A stretch of DNA of 22,500 nucleotides from Entrophospora sp. SA101 (lineage: Eukaryota > Glomeromycota > Glomeromycetes > Entrophosporales > Entrophosporaceae): NCBI GenBank assembly GCA_958430865.1, contig CAUDNR010001125.1:1-22500 (forward strand), given 5' to 3'. Position 1 is the stretch's first letter. The number at the start of each line of letters is the position of its first letter. The notes beneath the pieces are model-generated. The model made no database searches. It was not told the DNA's origin and was given only the letters and a program-made list of their open reading frames with translations. Position numbers and translations under genes: made by a program. Shown here in pieces: positions 9,780-19,741 of the stretch.

Positions 9780-9988
9780 TGGTGCGGGTCACCCTAACAC
9801 ATCAAATAACTTTAAATCTAAATAGGGAATATTAAATGCTTGTCTGAAAAAAAAATAGAGATGATATTTGATAGCTATTGACTAGTTCTAGAACCTATTG
9901 TCGAGAAAATTTTATATGTGATATATAAAAACACTTATCTAGCTTTAAAGTTGATCAATTTTTATTTAAAGTGTTAGTGTGACTCACA
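9780..9988. mobile_element. 209-base MITE with TA duplication
   Basis: The left end is TGGTGCGGGTCACCCTAACAC and the right end, read on the other strand, TGTGAGTCACACTAACAC. TA flanks both ends (9778-9779 and 9989-9990). Inward similarity continues around CTTTAAATCTA (9811-9821) and its partner TAGCTTTAAAGTT (9940-9952). A related edge occurs at 4825-4840. No coding capacity; a Tc1/mariner-type origin is inferred from the TA target. Confidence 0.7.
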
Positions 9989-10982
9989 TACTACCAAGAA
10001 TTTCAGGGTTCAAATGAATTTCATTCTAATATAAATTTCTCATTATTATGTGCAATGTTGTAGTTTCAAATTATTTACATGTTTATATGTCATTAAACAA
10101 TACAATTGTATCAACCAATAAACCTATCAATTTATATCCAACATTCTGTCATAATTATGAATTTTCTTTATGAAATAGTTATGTTTCTGGATCCTAAATC
10201 AAGACTAATCTGATTTGTTCAAAGAAATGTTTTCCTTTTTGCATGTGAGTCTGTATATATAAAATTATTTAAAGCAAAATCTATATATTCTAATGTTACT
10301 CTAAAAGATGACTATTCTAATATAAATTTCATTGTTATGTAATATCTTATATACTAAAGTTTATTTAAGTTCATTTACATATTTATATAATTTTTAATTT
10401 TTAAATTTAAATCAGAATTTTCCATTAAACTGGAATCAGGATGATGCAAATGACTGCATTTTCTACCAAAATCATTGAGTATCATTTTCAATAACTTTCC
10501 ATGCCTTCAAATGTCAATTGGTAGTTACTCATGCTATTAAATATTCCATATAGGACCTTTTTTGCTCTATTTCTCTTCTACAACTTTTTACATGTGAGCA
10601 ATCTAATGGTTTCCAGCACAGAGGTAGATAGGTAGATTGGTTGAAATGTACCAAGCCTTTAATTTTATAATTTTCATATGCCTCGTCATCAACATACTCT
10701 CCATACTCTCATTGTCGTCTACGATCTAAGTTGATAAATTTTCCCGTTTGTTTCACAGAAGTTTGATTATAATTGGATATGTGATAAATACTTGATAAAA
10801 GATGTGACATTTATAAAAAAACTTTTTTTCATCATTTTAAATGAAAAAGAGGTATGTATTATTGAACTTTATTTATTCATTGTTCTCAGTTAGTTTGTTC
10901 TATTAATTATTTAATCCTTTACTGTTCTAAATATTCATTCGTTATTAATTCTAGATCTCTCTGATTTAGTTTTTTTTTTGAA
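9989..10982. other. Intergenic region and RPS16 upstream region
   Basis: No gene is visible. Two loosely similar AT-rich segments, starting at about 10027 and 10316, share TTCTAATATAAATTTC and, about 50-60 bases on, TTTACAT(G/A)TTTATAT, so an old direct duplication about 290 bases apart is likely. The part nearest RPS16 should contain its promoter. A possible leader intron is listed separately. Confidence 0.45.
10852..10954 (+). other. Possible 5'-leader intron of RPS16
   Basis: GAGGTATGTATT at the left edge is a strong fungal 5' splice site. TTAATTCTAG at 10945-10954 is a good 3' splice site lying 28 bases before the RPS16 ATG. The 103-base length matches introns of the neighbouring genes. 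Leader introns are common in ribosomal protein genes, but transcript data would be required to confirm this one. Confidence 0.4.
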
Positions 10983-11635
10983 ATGGCACAAGTACAAGCT
11001 GTTCAAACTTATGGTCGTAAGGTTTGTAGTAATAATTGATACAGTAACATCAAATAATTTAATTAAAATTTATTAAATTATAAAATTTCTAATTCATCCT
11101 TCATAACCTTCATCATCATCATCATTATTTCATTTGTTTTTAGAGAACTGCAACTGCAGTGGCACATTGTAAAGCCGGCAAAGGTTTAATCAAGATCAAT
11201 GGATCACCATTACATTTAGTTGAACCAGAAATTTTGAGATTCAAAGTCTATGAACCAATTCTAATCCTAGGTCAAGATAAATTTGCTAAAGTTGATATTA
11301 GAGTACGTGTAAAAGGTGGTGGTCATACCTCGCAAATCTATGCAATTCGTCAAGCTATTGCAAAGTCTATTGTAGCCTATTATCAAAAGTATGTTGACGA
11401 GGCTCAAAAAAAAGAGATTAAAAATACTTTGATTCAGTATGACAGAAGCTTGTTGGTATCTGATCCTCGTCGTTGTGAACCTAAAAAGTTTGGTGGTGTT
11501 GGTGCTCGTGCAAGGTTTGTATTATGTTTTATGATGATTTCTAAATCATCACGCACATACACATGTGTATCTATATTATTTTTATATTAATTTATAATAT
11601 CTTTTTTTTTTAGATACCAAAAATCTTACCGTAAA
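10983..11635 (+). CDS. RPS16: 40S ribosomal protein S16 (uS9)
   Basis: uS9 sits in the head of the small ribosomal subunit, and its C-terminal tail reaches the P-site tRNA. Three exons are inferred: 10983-11021, 11144-11514 and 11614-11635, giving 143 residues, the same length as yeast Rps16. The short first exon encodes [13 protein letters not shown], and the second continues [20 protein letters not shown]. Conserved blocks include [28 protein letters not shown] (about 67-84), [16 protein letters not shown] and the invariant basic tail ARARYQKSYR. The last six codons come from the tiny third exon, and the arginine before them is split by the intron. Without that exon the tail would be wrong, so the splice is certain. 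Intron 1 carries a CATCATCATCATCATTA run near its 3' end. Confidence is very high. Confidence 0.98.
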
Positions 11636-12283
11636 TATATTATAATTGTTATTGTTATTATTATTTTCTAAATATTAACTAATATTTTTTTTCTTTCCCC
11701 ACTACAAATAGGTTAATTTTTATATTTTATTATGATAAGGAATTAATCATAGAATTAAAAATCAAAATAATAACAATAATAATATTTATAAATTAATATC
11801 TACATATATAAATTATTTTTTGTTATAATTATTAATTCAAAGTGAATTTCATTATAGCCAACCAAAAATATATATGTTGTCACGTGAAGCCTATTGATAA
11901 CTGGATAATCCGTTATTGCTTGATCAATCATTGCCTTTTTCAATATGTACAAGTAAATATTATTCTCAAATCAACAATACCATTTTTTAATCTGTGCTTC
12001 ATGTGATGTTTTGCCTAACTTTATTTTTCATCAATACAACGAGATTAAGATATCTTTTTTTGATATATGTACCATGTATGATTTCATCCAAAACCGTGGA
12101 AAATTTAGTCGTAAAAGCATATAAAAGTTGAATTGGTTCTTTCGCGCCTCAAATGTTTAAATTATTGTAAATTTTTCCTTCACAGTCTTCACTTTATCAG
12201 ATTAATACTTTTTACAGATGATTAAGTTTGACAGGTTCTTTTGATAATCAGTTTTAACTTGATAGTTTGGATTTGGCAGATTT
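11636..12283. other. Intergenic, no gene seen
   Basis: AT-rich sequence follows the RPS16 stop, with a run of AATAATAAT/TTATTATT near 11640-11780. No coding frame, RNA gene or repeat could be supported. The polyadenylation region of RPS16 presumably lies in the first 150 bases. Confidence 0.5.
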
Positions 12284-12284
12284 A

Positions 12285-12482
12285 GTGACGGTGGCCGAAA
12301 CTACCTTACTTGGTGGGCCGAAATTGCCGAAATTAATTGGCCTAAACTTGGGCGAAACTTATAGCTGAAATGGGCGAAATTTTTTGTAGATTGATTTAAA
12401 TACTTATTATTATAAAAACATTGGGCTACCATAGTATTGGGCGAAACTACCTTTTTTCAAAAATAGTTTCGGCCATCATCGC
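12285..12482. mobile_element. 198-base MITE with TTTCGGCC ends and TA duplication
   Basis: The left end is GTGACGGTGGCCGAAACTA and the right end, read inverted, GCGATGATGGCCGAAACTA, with 16 of 19 bases alike. TA flanks both sides (12283-12284 and 12483-12484). Inside, several copies of GGGCGAAACT and GGGCCGAAATT/GCCGAAATT occur, including a second GGGCGAAACTACC just before the right end, so the arms are built from repeats of one motif. It is non-coding. Confidence 0.75.
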
Positions 12483-12689
12483 TAGACATATTCTTATCGG
12501 TTTTAGATTTCTCTGCCTTTTTTTTTGCTCAATGGTTTAGGTTTGAAGGTTCGCCAGTTTTAGATTTTATCTTGTTCTTTTTATCATTTTTATCATTTTT
12601 CTTTGGTTTTCAACATCTGTAAGATCTGTCTCCTTTAATCATATATGTATTAATGATCTCCACACACGAAGATGAAGGTAGTATGGTTT

Positions 12690-13260
12690 TTATTCCATTA
12701 CGAAACCATTAAAAACGATCTTGTCAATTTGAAGAGAATCTGGCATACTTACATTAGTTGATCCAACATTCTTGTACATTATTTCATTTAACAATATTGT
12801 AAATATTTTATAAATAAATAAATATTGATTATTAACTCTTCTAATAAATATACAGATTATAGAACCATCTCTCATTGCATGAAGCTGATAACGAAGCCAA
12901 CACTTTAGATTCTTTCCGGCCCACTCCTCCGGTTCTTCAGATTGTTCAGTCTCTTCATAAAGTGCTATTGGATTCATAAATTCTGACCACTAATTTTATT
13001 TATATTTATAGATAAAAGTTCTATCTTAATCTTTTTGCTTAATGAAGAAGATTCAGTTCCGTCTGTTTCAGAAGACTTGTTTTTATCGTTACTTGATGAT
13101 GCAAATTATTTTAGCCATTTCGCTTGATGGTGAAGTTTAATTTGTCTTTTATGATATCAGAAGAAGAATTGTAAGAAGTAGTGATAGGAATTAGGCCTTG
13201 CATTTTACAATTTTTTTCGCAAATGTTGATGAGTATGATTTTGATGATGATGAATTATCC
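12690..13260 (-). pseudogene. Unidentified minus-strand gene remains
   Basis: On the minus strand an open segment (12977 down to about 12753) encodes MNPIALYEETEQSEEPEEW and then NLKCWLRYQLHAMRDGSIIC. It follows an ATTAG acceptor (near 12991) and ends at a GTAAGTATG donor near 12752. Upstream on that strand (13010-13110) is a serine-rich stretch, SSNDKNKSSETDGTESSSL then SKKIKIE, open but not clearly joined to it. I do not recognise the protein. It may be part of the same decayed locus as the NOP58 remains or a separate relic. Confidence 0.3.
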
Positions 13261-13309
13261 TTAATTTTTTCCAAAAAATTTAATTTTTTTTTTCAATAAT
13301 ACTTCTTTC

Positions 13310-14055
13310 CCGATTCAGCATCAAGGCCTCAGCACGAGCAGGCATGGAAGGTTTCAATCTGGATACTTTGGCTTAGCTTTTTTCTTCTTTTACTGCTCCC
13401 AACAACATCTTGCAGGTAATTTTATAAAACTCCAGCATGTGGTATTAATTTTGCACTAATAACTTAAAGTTGACTACGATATTCAGACAAATTTATAATT
13501 TGATTACAAAGTTGAGAAAATAAATCATCTTTAAAATTTCTGAATCCATTGATACTCCTGCTGTCTCATTTACTTGTCTAAATCTTCAGGTGAATTGTGC
13601 ATACAGACAAAATCCAATTACCTTGACAACTTTTGCATAGACTAGATTCTCCTACGCATTTCTGAAATACTGTACCATTATTTTACTCTCATGCCCATAT
13701 GTATTTACCAATTTATCTGATTCTTCTAATAAACCACCAGAATGAATAATCAACTTTATCTAGTCATGTCATGAGATTGAATGAGAAGTCCTAGTAAGAT
13801 TGCATATAGTAATTCTTTTGAAGTTATTCACGCAGTCCACGTTAAAGATTTATCCGAACAACTTGAATTCCTAATTTTATACTTACTTCAGTAGTATCTG
13901 CTACTGCCACCACATTTGCCTAAAAACTTTGATAGATAATCAGTTAATTTCCTTCAACAACCGATTCCATTGAAGTTACTGGTTCTGCCATGCTTTGAAA
14001 TTTATGGATGTTCTCGACAGTAATTCTGTCATAAATCAATCGACATTTTTTGTGT
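13310..14055 (-). pseudogene. NOP58: Decayed NOP58 (box C/D snoRNP core protein) copy
   Basis: Read on the minus strand, pieces in changing frames line up in order with the Nop56/Nop58 family and best with Nop58. They are IHKFQSMAEPVTSMESVVEG (about 14011-13951, like the HFEKFQDTAEAL..LMEG region), ANVVAVADT (near 13920-13890), IIHSGGLLEESDKLVNTYGH (13755-13690), ENLVYAKVVKVIG (13651-13613), VNETAGVSMDSEI, DDLFSQLCNQIINLSEYRSQ (about 13535-13475) and AKLIPHAGVL (13454-13426). The last two correspond to the coiled-coil and the VGARLIAHAGSL signature of the Nop domain. About 20-25 residues between SEYRSQL and AKLIPHAG are missing. Many stops and frameshifts separate the pieces, so no protein can be made. 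A working NOP58, essential for 2'-O-methylation of rRNA, must lie elsewhere. No introns were clearly seen. Confidence 0.65.
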
Positions 14056-14700
14056 TTATTTAATTTTTAAAAGAAAAATAAAGTTATTTTGGACGTACAA
14101 TTTTTATAAAAATAAAGTCAAATAATGATACTGTCGTAGTCAATCAATCTAATGCCACATCCAAAGTGAATATAACTAATATTAAACTACTTACTACCAC
14201 TAATACACGAATTAAAATTTTTTCATAATACTAATAAAAAAATTGCACCAACGCCCAAGAAATTTGTGGGTGGTTTCCCAATTTCAATTTGTTAATATTA
14301 ATAAGATAATCCTTTTAACCCAACCTTTGTCACAAATCCCCAAAGTTCTATAGACAAACTACTTCTGCAACTAGTCAAATCCATACTATTACTAAGAGGC
14401 CAAAAATTAAAAATGAAAAGACAATGCTTCAATGTCCATCATGATTTCAAATGTTTTAATTAAATTAAACTCGACTAGTTATGAGTTATAATAATAGAAT
14501 GTCAAACTTTGTATCAAACTGTTACTGATCTATCTATATAGTTTCGGGCAAAATCAATCAATTACATTGTGTGACAACACGAGTATTTTTTGTCGACTAG
14601 CCTTTGGTTTTGCCGATCATTTTTCCAACACTGTAGTAGATAGATGACAATGAATTGGTAATTGCGAGTTAGTTTGATCGGCAAAAATCTAAAGAAAAAA
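14056..14700. other. Intergenic / dehydrogenase upstream region
   Basis: No coding sequence is supported. Direct upstream DNA of the dehydrogenase carries a perfect 12-base inverted repeat (listed separately) and a small TGTGTGACAACACGA dyad near 14569-14583. The middle part (14230-14400) is somewhat less AT-rich than its surroundings but could not be identified. Confidence 0.45.
14608..14686. repeat. Perfect 12-base inverted repeat before the dehydrogenase ATG
   Basis: TTTTGCCGATCA (14608-14619) and TGATCGGCAAAA (14675-14686) are exact complements separated by 55 bases. The right arm ends 14 bases before the ATG at 14701. The flanks CTTTGG and CTTTAGA (inverted) are also alike, so the arms may extend by several bases. 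It could be a paired binding site, an mRNA stem in the leader, or the scar of a small element. Confidence 0.5.
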
Positions 14701-17337
14701 ATGAATTATTTTCAAATTTTTAAGCCTTCTTTTATTAATAATAATATTATATTCAATAAGAATTTTTTTTTAAAAAAAGAATCTGTAAAAGTTTTTTTAT
14801 CAAACAAGTTGTTGTTCAATAATAATAATTTTAATAATAATAATAATTGCTTTCTAATTTCCAAAAATTATGCAACTGAAGCTATAGCTAATGTGGAAAT
14901 CCCCCCTTTAAAGAAAGTTCCAAGTAAAGAAGTTGCATTCACAACTGATAAATATCCAACTTTACAAAGAAATCCAAATTTTAACCAAGTAGAATAAATA
15001 AAATATTTTATGATAAAACTAAATTTTATTTTATTTTTTATTTTAAAAAACTCATCATCATCATTATTGTTAATGATATATAGCTTTCTTCAGAGGATAT
15101 TTTGTTTTTCAAGTCAATATTACCTTCTAATAGTCTAATCATTGATAATGGAAATAATTCTGATGATCTAGCACCTTATAACTTAGATTGGATGAAAAAA
15201 TATAGAGGAAAGTCTTGTTTAGTGGTTAAACCTAAAACAACACAACAAGTTTCCCAATTGTTAAAATATTGTAATGAAAAAAAGTTGGCTGTTGTACCTC
15301 AAGGCGGTAATACAGGGCTTGTTGGTAAAGATTTTTTACATCTTGGAATTATATAATAAATATTACAAAAAAATGATATGATAAAATGCTGTATTTGTTA
15401 TGATTAGGTGGTGGTGTTCCAGTTTTTGATGAAATTATTATAAATACTAGTAATCTAAATCAAATAAAAAGTTTTGATTCTATTTCTGGTAAGCATTAAA
15501 ATTAACATTATTATTGTCATTTAATTCTGACTCTAAAATTACTCTTGTTCATATATTATTGTTGTCATAAAGGGGTTCTTACATGTGATTCTGGCTGTAT
15601 CCTAGAGGTCCTTGATAATTATTTGGCTGAACAAGGTTTTATGATGCCATTAGATTTGGGTGCAAAAGGAAGTTGTCATATTGGTGGTAATGTTGCAACA
15701 AATGCTGGTGGATTAAGACTTTTACGATATGGATCTTTGCATGGCAGTGTACTAGGATTAGAAATTGTACATGTTAAAATAAGTTTATATTTCGTTTATA
15801 TTTTATAATTTAGCTTTTTTAATTTAAAAAAGAAAATTTCCTTGACAATTAGGTACTTCCAGATGGGACAATTTTAGATAACCTTTCTACTCTTCGTAAA
15901 GACAATACTGGTAAACTTTCTTTTTTCTTATATATATTCATAAATATTATTTATCAAAATATCAAATAATTCATTTATATTTGTTAAAATTTTATAAGGT
16001 TATGATCTAAAACAAATCTTTATTGGGTCAGAAGGTACTCTTGGAATAATTACTGGTGTGTCTATCTTAACACCTCAGCGTCCTAAAGTAGGCAGCATTT
16101 ATTGGTGTTTTACACTCTTGGATTTTCTTTTAAATATCCATTTATTTTTTTTTAATTAATTAAATATAGGCTGTTAATGTTGCAATATTCGGATTGAATT
16201 CATTTGAAAATGTTCAAAAGGCATTTATTAAATCAAAGCAAGAGTTATCAGAAATTCTTTCTGGTATGTTATATATTTATATGGTGCATATTGATTAAAA
16301 TAATAATCTATTGAACTTTAAACAAAAACTTAAAAAAATAATTTTTTTGAATTTTAGCTTTTGAATTCTGGGATCTTTCTGCTCTTAAATTGGTTGAATC
16401 AATTCACATTCAAGGAACAAGATTCCCATTAGAAAATAAATATCCCTTTTATGTATTAGTAGAAATTAGTGGATCAAATAAGGATCATGATGAAGAAGTA
16501 AGTCTATATATATAGATATACCTATTTACCATTTTGATTTTTAATTTTTAAATAGATTTATTAATTTTTTATAAATTTTAGAAACTTCAGAATTACTTGG
16601 AAACTTTGTTGTCACAAGAAATTGTAGAAAATGGTGTTGTTGCACAAGATGACACTCAAATCAAAAATTTTTGGACATTTAGAGAAATTATTCCAGAAGC
16701 ATGTAGTAAATCAGGTGCCGTTTATAAATATGATATGTCAATGCCAGTTCCAGTTCTTTATCAGATGGTTGAAGATGTAAGAGAACGATTGTCACAAGCT
16801 GGTGTTTTTGGTGATGACAAGCCAGTAACTAATGTGATTGGTTATGGTCATATAGGCGATGGTATGTTAGTGCAAATTTTTTTAATTCATTTGATGTTAT
16901 AATAATATAAAATAATAAATTTTATTATTATTATTAAATCAGGTAATTTACATTTGAATATTACTGCAAATTCTTATGATTCTCAAATTACAAATCTTAT
17001 TGAACCATATGTTTACAAATGGACAGGTATTTTACATTTTTTCAATTTCTAATATTATGATGATTATGATGGTAATTATAACTTATTTTTATTTTTTTGT
17101 CAGAAAAACACAAGGGATCTATTTCAGCAGGTATGATAATAATTATTTCTGAATTCATATATAGTTTTTATATTCATATATTCACATATATATTTTAAAG
17201 AACACGGACTTGGTTTTATGAAAGCAAATTATATTGGTTATTCAAAATCTAAACCAATGATTGACACGATGAAAAAACTAAAATCTAGCATTGATCCAAA
17301 TGGAATAATGAATCCTTACAAATTTTTTCCAAATTAA
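14701..17337 (+). CDS. D2HGDH: D-2-hydroxyglutarate (D-lactate) dehydrogenase, FAD-linked, mitochondrial
   Basis: The enzyme oxidises D-2-hydroxyglutarate to 2-oxoglutarate (yeast Dld2/Dld3 and human D2HGDH group). Twelve exons are inferred: 14701-14988, 15084-15324, 15408-15488, 15573-15766, 15853-15910, 15999-16087, 16170-16263, 16358-16497, 16582-16861, 16943-17026, 17104-17130 and 17201-17337. They give 570 residues. The frame is kept at all eleven GT-AG introns (70-95 bases). Residues 1-60 are basic and asparagine-rich, a likely mitochondrial presequence and the reason for the extra length. Family motifs: [23 protein letters not shown] loop [12 protein letters not shown] (168-179), [51 protein letters not shown] (His485 and His492) and HKGSISAEHGLG (Glu526, His527). 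These four residues have the same relative spacing as the metal-binding and catalytic residues I recall in the human enzyme, so the protein should be active. Exon 11 is only 27 bases. Confidence 0.95.
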
Positions 17338-17457
17338 AAAGAAATAAACATATTTATTTTTGTAGTAAAATACTGATGTATGTATACTTTAATTTATTCT
17401 TGTATTATGTTATAGTAAACCCACTCATTATTTTATAAAATTTTATTTAAAATTTGA

Positions 17458-18648
17458 ATATTTCAGTATCTTTAAAAAGTCATTCACAGTCAAATTTTCT
17501 GAGATCATGTTCTGATAAAGGTGGATTATATAATTGCACCTGCTTTTTTTTTGCAGCACTAATTTATAATGAATGATATAAAATTAACATCAAAATTAAC
17601 AACAATATCAATAATTATTATTGTTTGACCAAGATTTTAAATACCTTTGACACTACTGCTAAGAAATAAGATTTTGGATGCACTGATCAAAGTCTCTGTA
17701 AATCTTAATGTAACCTGATTCCTAAAGTTTAGAACCAATTGGAAGCATCATAATGTCCATTAAAATGCTATATATCAATAAAATTTTTTTTAAAAAAAAT
17801 ACCTCTAATAAATTGCCCTTTATTTGAATAACCAAAAAATAGTTTTTATGCGGCCATACTTTCGGAAGAATAAATATAAATTTTTATACCAGCTTCTTTC
17901 CGTTTGTTTAATTCAACCAAGACATCACCATAAATTCTAGTAATAAAACACATATTTTTAAGCATCAATTTACAAAGTAATGACATTCATTTATTTGATA
18001 AATACAAACTTACAAACTCTTTAATTCACCTGAGTCATAACCAAATTTTCACATATAACCTTGAAATGATTTCAAGGGTCCAATTTTCCTATCAGCTTTC
18101 ATTTGCCATTCGATATTATGAATTACAGGTTTATTACCTCGTCAGTATTTCTATTCAAAAGATTATTTATATATTTTTCTAAAAACCTTACATTATCATC
18201 ATTATATAAAATAAAAAAATACTTTTCATTTTCTTCAGGAATACTTTCTTTGGTTCAGATATTCCTTCTATGTGATCTTGTTCTGCCTAATATATATCAT
18301 AAATCCGAAGTGTACATAAATTAAAAAAACTTATAACAAAAGTTAACATATCTATATATGCATTAATAATTCAAAAATTTTTTTGTTTTCGTATGTAAAA
18401 ACTTTTGTGACAAATGAAAACTTTTATATATTTGCTTTTAAACGCTGATATTTTGCCTATCCATTAAATTAATTATAAATTACCAGTATGCCGTGAACAA
18501 ATGAAATTGGGTTAGTAGTTCCTTCAATATCTAAAACAATACAAATGGCAAAATTAATCACCAACCACTTTGTTAAATCTCCCTGACTAGGAGAGACTCC
18601 CATTTGATCTTTTCGATATTGAGAGTGTGTTGAAGAAGTGTTGTCCAT
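17458..18648 (-). pseudogene. UTR4: Decayed enolase-phosphatase E1 (methionine salvage)
   Basis: Intact enolase-phosphatase E1 (human ENOPH1, yeast UTR4) is a HAD-type phosphatase of the methionine salvage pathway. On the minus strand an open exon (18648-18484) ends with IVLDIEGTTNPISFVHGIL, the N-terminal HAD aspartate motif of this enzyme, before a GTAATT donor. Further exon pieces follow: AEQDHIEG (near 18280), EWQMKADRKIGPLKSFQGYM (about 18111-18052) continuing KFGYDSGELK, VLVELNKRKEAGIKIYIYSS (17924-17865), KLFFGYSNKGQ, HFNGHYDA, SKILFLSSSVKG (near 17650) and PPLSEHDLRKFD (near 17500). The conserved Trp after GYM is TGA (18049-18051), and the Gln before KLFFG is TAA (17846-17848). Some segments between exons are frameshifted. 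Retained introns show that it is not a processed copy. It lies tail to tail with the dehydrogenase, 120 bases away. Confidence 0.8.
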
Positions 18649-19104
18649 TATATATGACTGGTGTCAATGATTTGTGTAGGGTAAGTGTATAGGTTCTTGA
18701 GAAGGGTGATAAAGTGGAATGAGAAGTTGAGATGCAGTTCCTGAATGAAGATCCCGAGGCTTTATTATTTAGTGTGGCCGCATTTAAAATGAAATACATG
18801 ATTGTTGATACACTTAACAGCACCATGTACTTTGACACTAGTTATCTTGCCATTGATAATTTTATGGGATCATGCAACCTTAGTCTGTTGAAACATCATA
18901 CACAAGTTTATGAGAATCAGTATTCATTAGTCGTTCCAACAGTGCAATATCTTCTATCATGTTCCCCCATATTGCCATCACCTCTATGAGCATGTCCTAT
19001 ATCAGCTGTACCATTTAACATAACTAGCAGGATAAATGATTGTGATTTTGGAAAGCAAGAGACATGATGGTTGTTACTATACATGTGGTCAAAATTATCA
19101 TGAC
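18649..19104. other. Unassigned stretch with a short open frame
   Basis: An 85-codon plus-strand frame from an ATG at 18732 (MQFLNEDPEALLFSVAAF...) has ordinary amino acid composition but no recognised domain. Overlapping minus-strand frames are similarly long. The frame upstream (DIESVLKKCCPLYMTGVNDL, near 18617-18676) is interrupted by stops. This may be a relic of an unidentified gene or chance. The region is less AT-rich than true intergenic DNA here. Confidence 0.3.
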
Positions 19105-19290
19105 GCAATTAAAAATCAAGAAAATTGACATTGCAAGACGTAATTAGTGACTCAAGACGTAATTAGTAACACATGACTCAATTCGCGATGCAAGACGCAT
19201 TCATGAAGCGAGACTAATTAGCAAGACGCAATTAGTGACTCAAATAAAATGTAGTTGTGAATCAAGACGCAGTTCGTGATGAAGACGTAA
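19105..19290. repeat. Degenerate minisatellite, unit about 19 bases
   Basis: Units resembling CAAGACGCAATTAGTGACT recur: CAAGACGTAATTAGTGACT (19134-19152), CAAGACGTAATTAGTAACAC, CAAGACGCATTCATGAAG (about 19193), CAAGACGCAATTAGTGACT (19223-19241) and CAAGACGCAGTTCGTGATG (about 19263). Diverged or shortened units such as CAATTCGCGATG and CGAGACTAATTAG lie between them. The array is flanked by GATGAAGACGTAAATTT on the right. Nothing indicates coding. Confidence 0.75.
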
Positions 19291-19393
19291 ATTTTAATAT
19301 AAAATTTATCATTTATTCATTCATTAGTTTGTAAAATGGATTTGAACCTTTTGATTTTCTTGTTGGTCAGTTTTAGAGGAATTTAAATTTATT

Positions 19394-19609
19394 ATTTCAA
19401 TAAACTTTCTCTCCTGAAACATCTATTGCATCCAAAATGTTGTTGACAAGGAAATTTTATATCTGTCTCATTATCATTAACATTGGATACTTCTTCCATC
19501 TTCAAGGATTATTCTTTTATCTGTAACAAGCCTGATGTCATTTCAATAAACTTTCTTAATATTAAAGCTCCTACTACTTTTCATAATGTTTACAAGAAAA
19601 TTTCATATT
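19394..19609 (+). repeat. Diverged direct repeat, 146-base period
   Basis: ATTTCAATAAACTTTCT occurs exactly at 19394-19410 and 19540-19556. It is followed in both by a loosely matching stretch (first copy CCAAAATGTTGTTGACAAGG, second copy TCATAATGTTTACAAGAAAA) and then AATTTTATAT/ATTTCATATT. The second copy has a short insertion (TAATATTAAAG) after the exact block. It is probably an old tandem duplication in the MPP6 upstream region. Confidence 0.5.
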
Positions 19610-19741
19610 ATTTTGAGGACGCAGTGTGATCGATTCTGGTAATATTTATGCAATCATCACATTTTATTTATGTGACACATATGAAGGCCCAATTAATGCC
19701 AGTTACAAAAAATAAAATAACTTGAGTAATAAATAATAAGA

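Noticed and set aside
14662..14700. Extension of the dehydrogenase start upstream to 14662
   Set aside because: That frame opens at a TTG. The first ATG is at 14701 and the added residues are not part of a known presequence. The segment also contains the right arm of the inverted repeat.
18103..18324. Plus-strand open frame of 73 codons
   Set aside because: It is antisense to the enolase-phosphatase relic, whose minus-strand motifs explain the sequence better.
18587..19108. Two minus-strand open frames (83 and 63 codons)
   Set aside because: They overlap each other's region and a plus-strand frame, with no recognised motif in any. Coding cannot be assigned.
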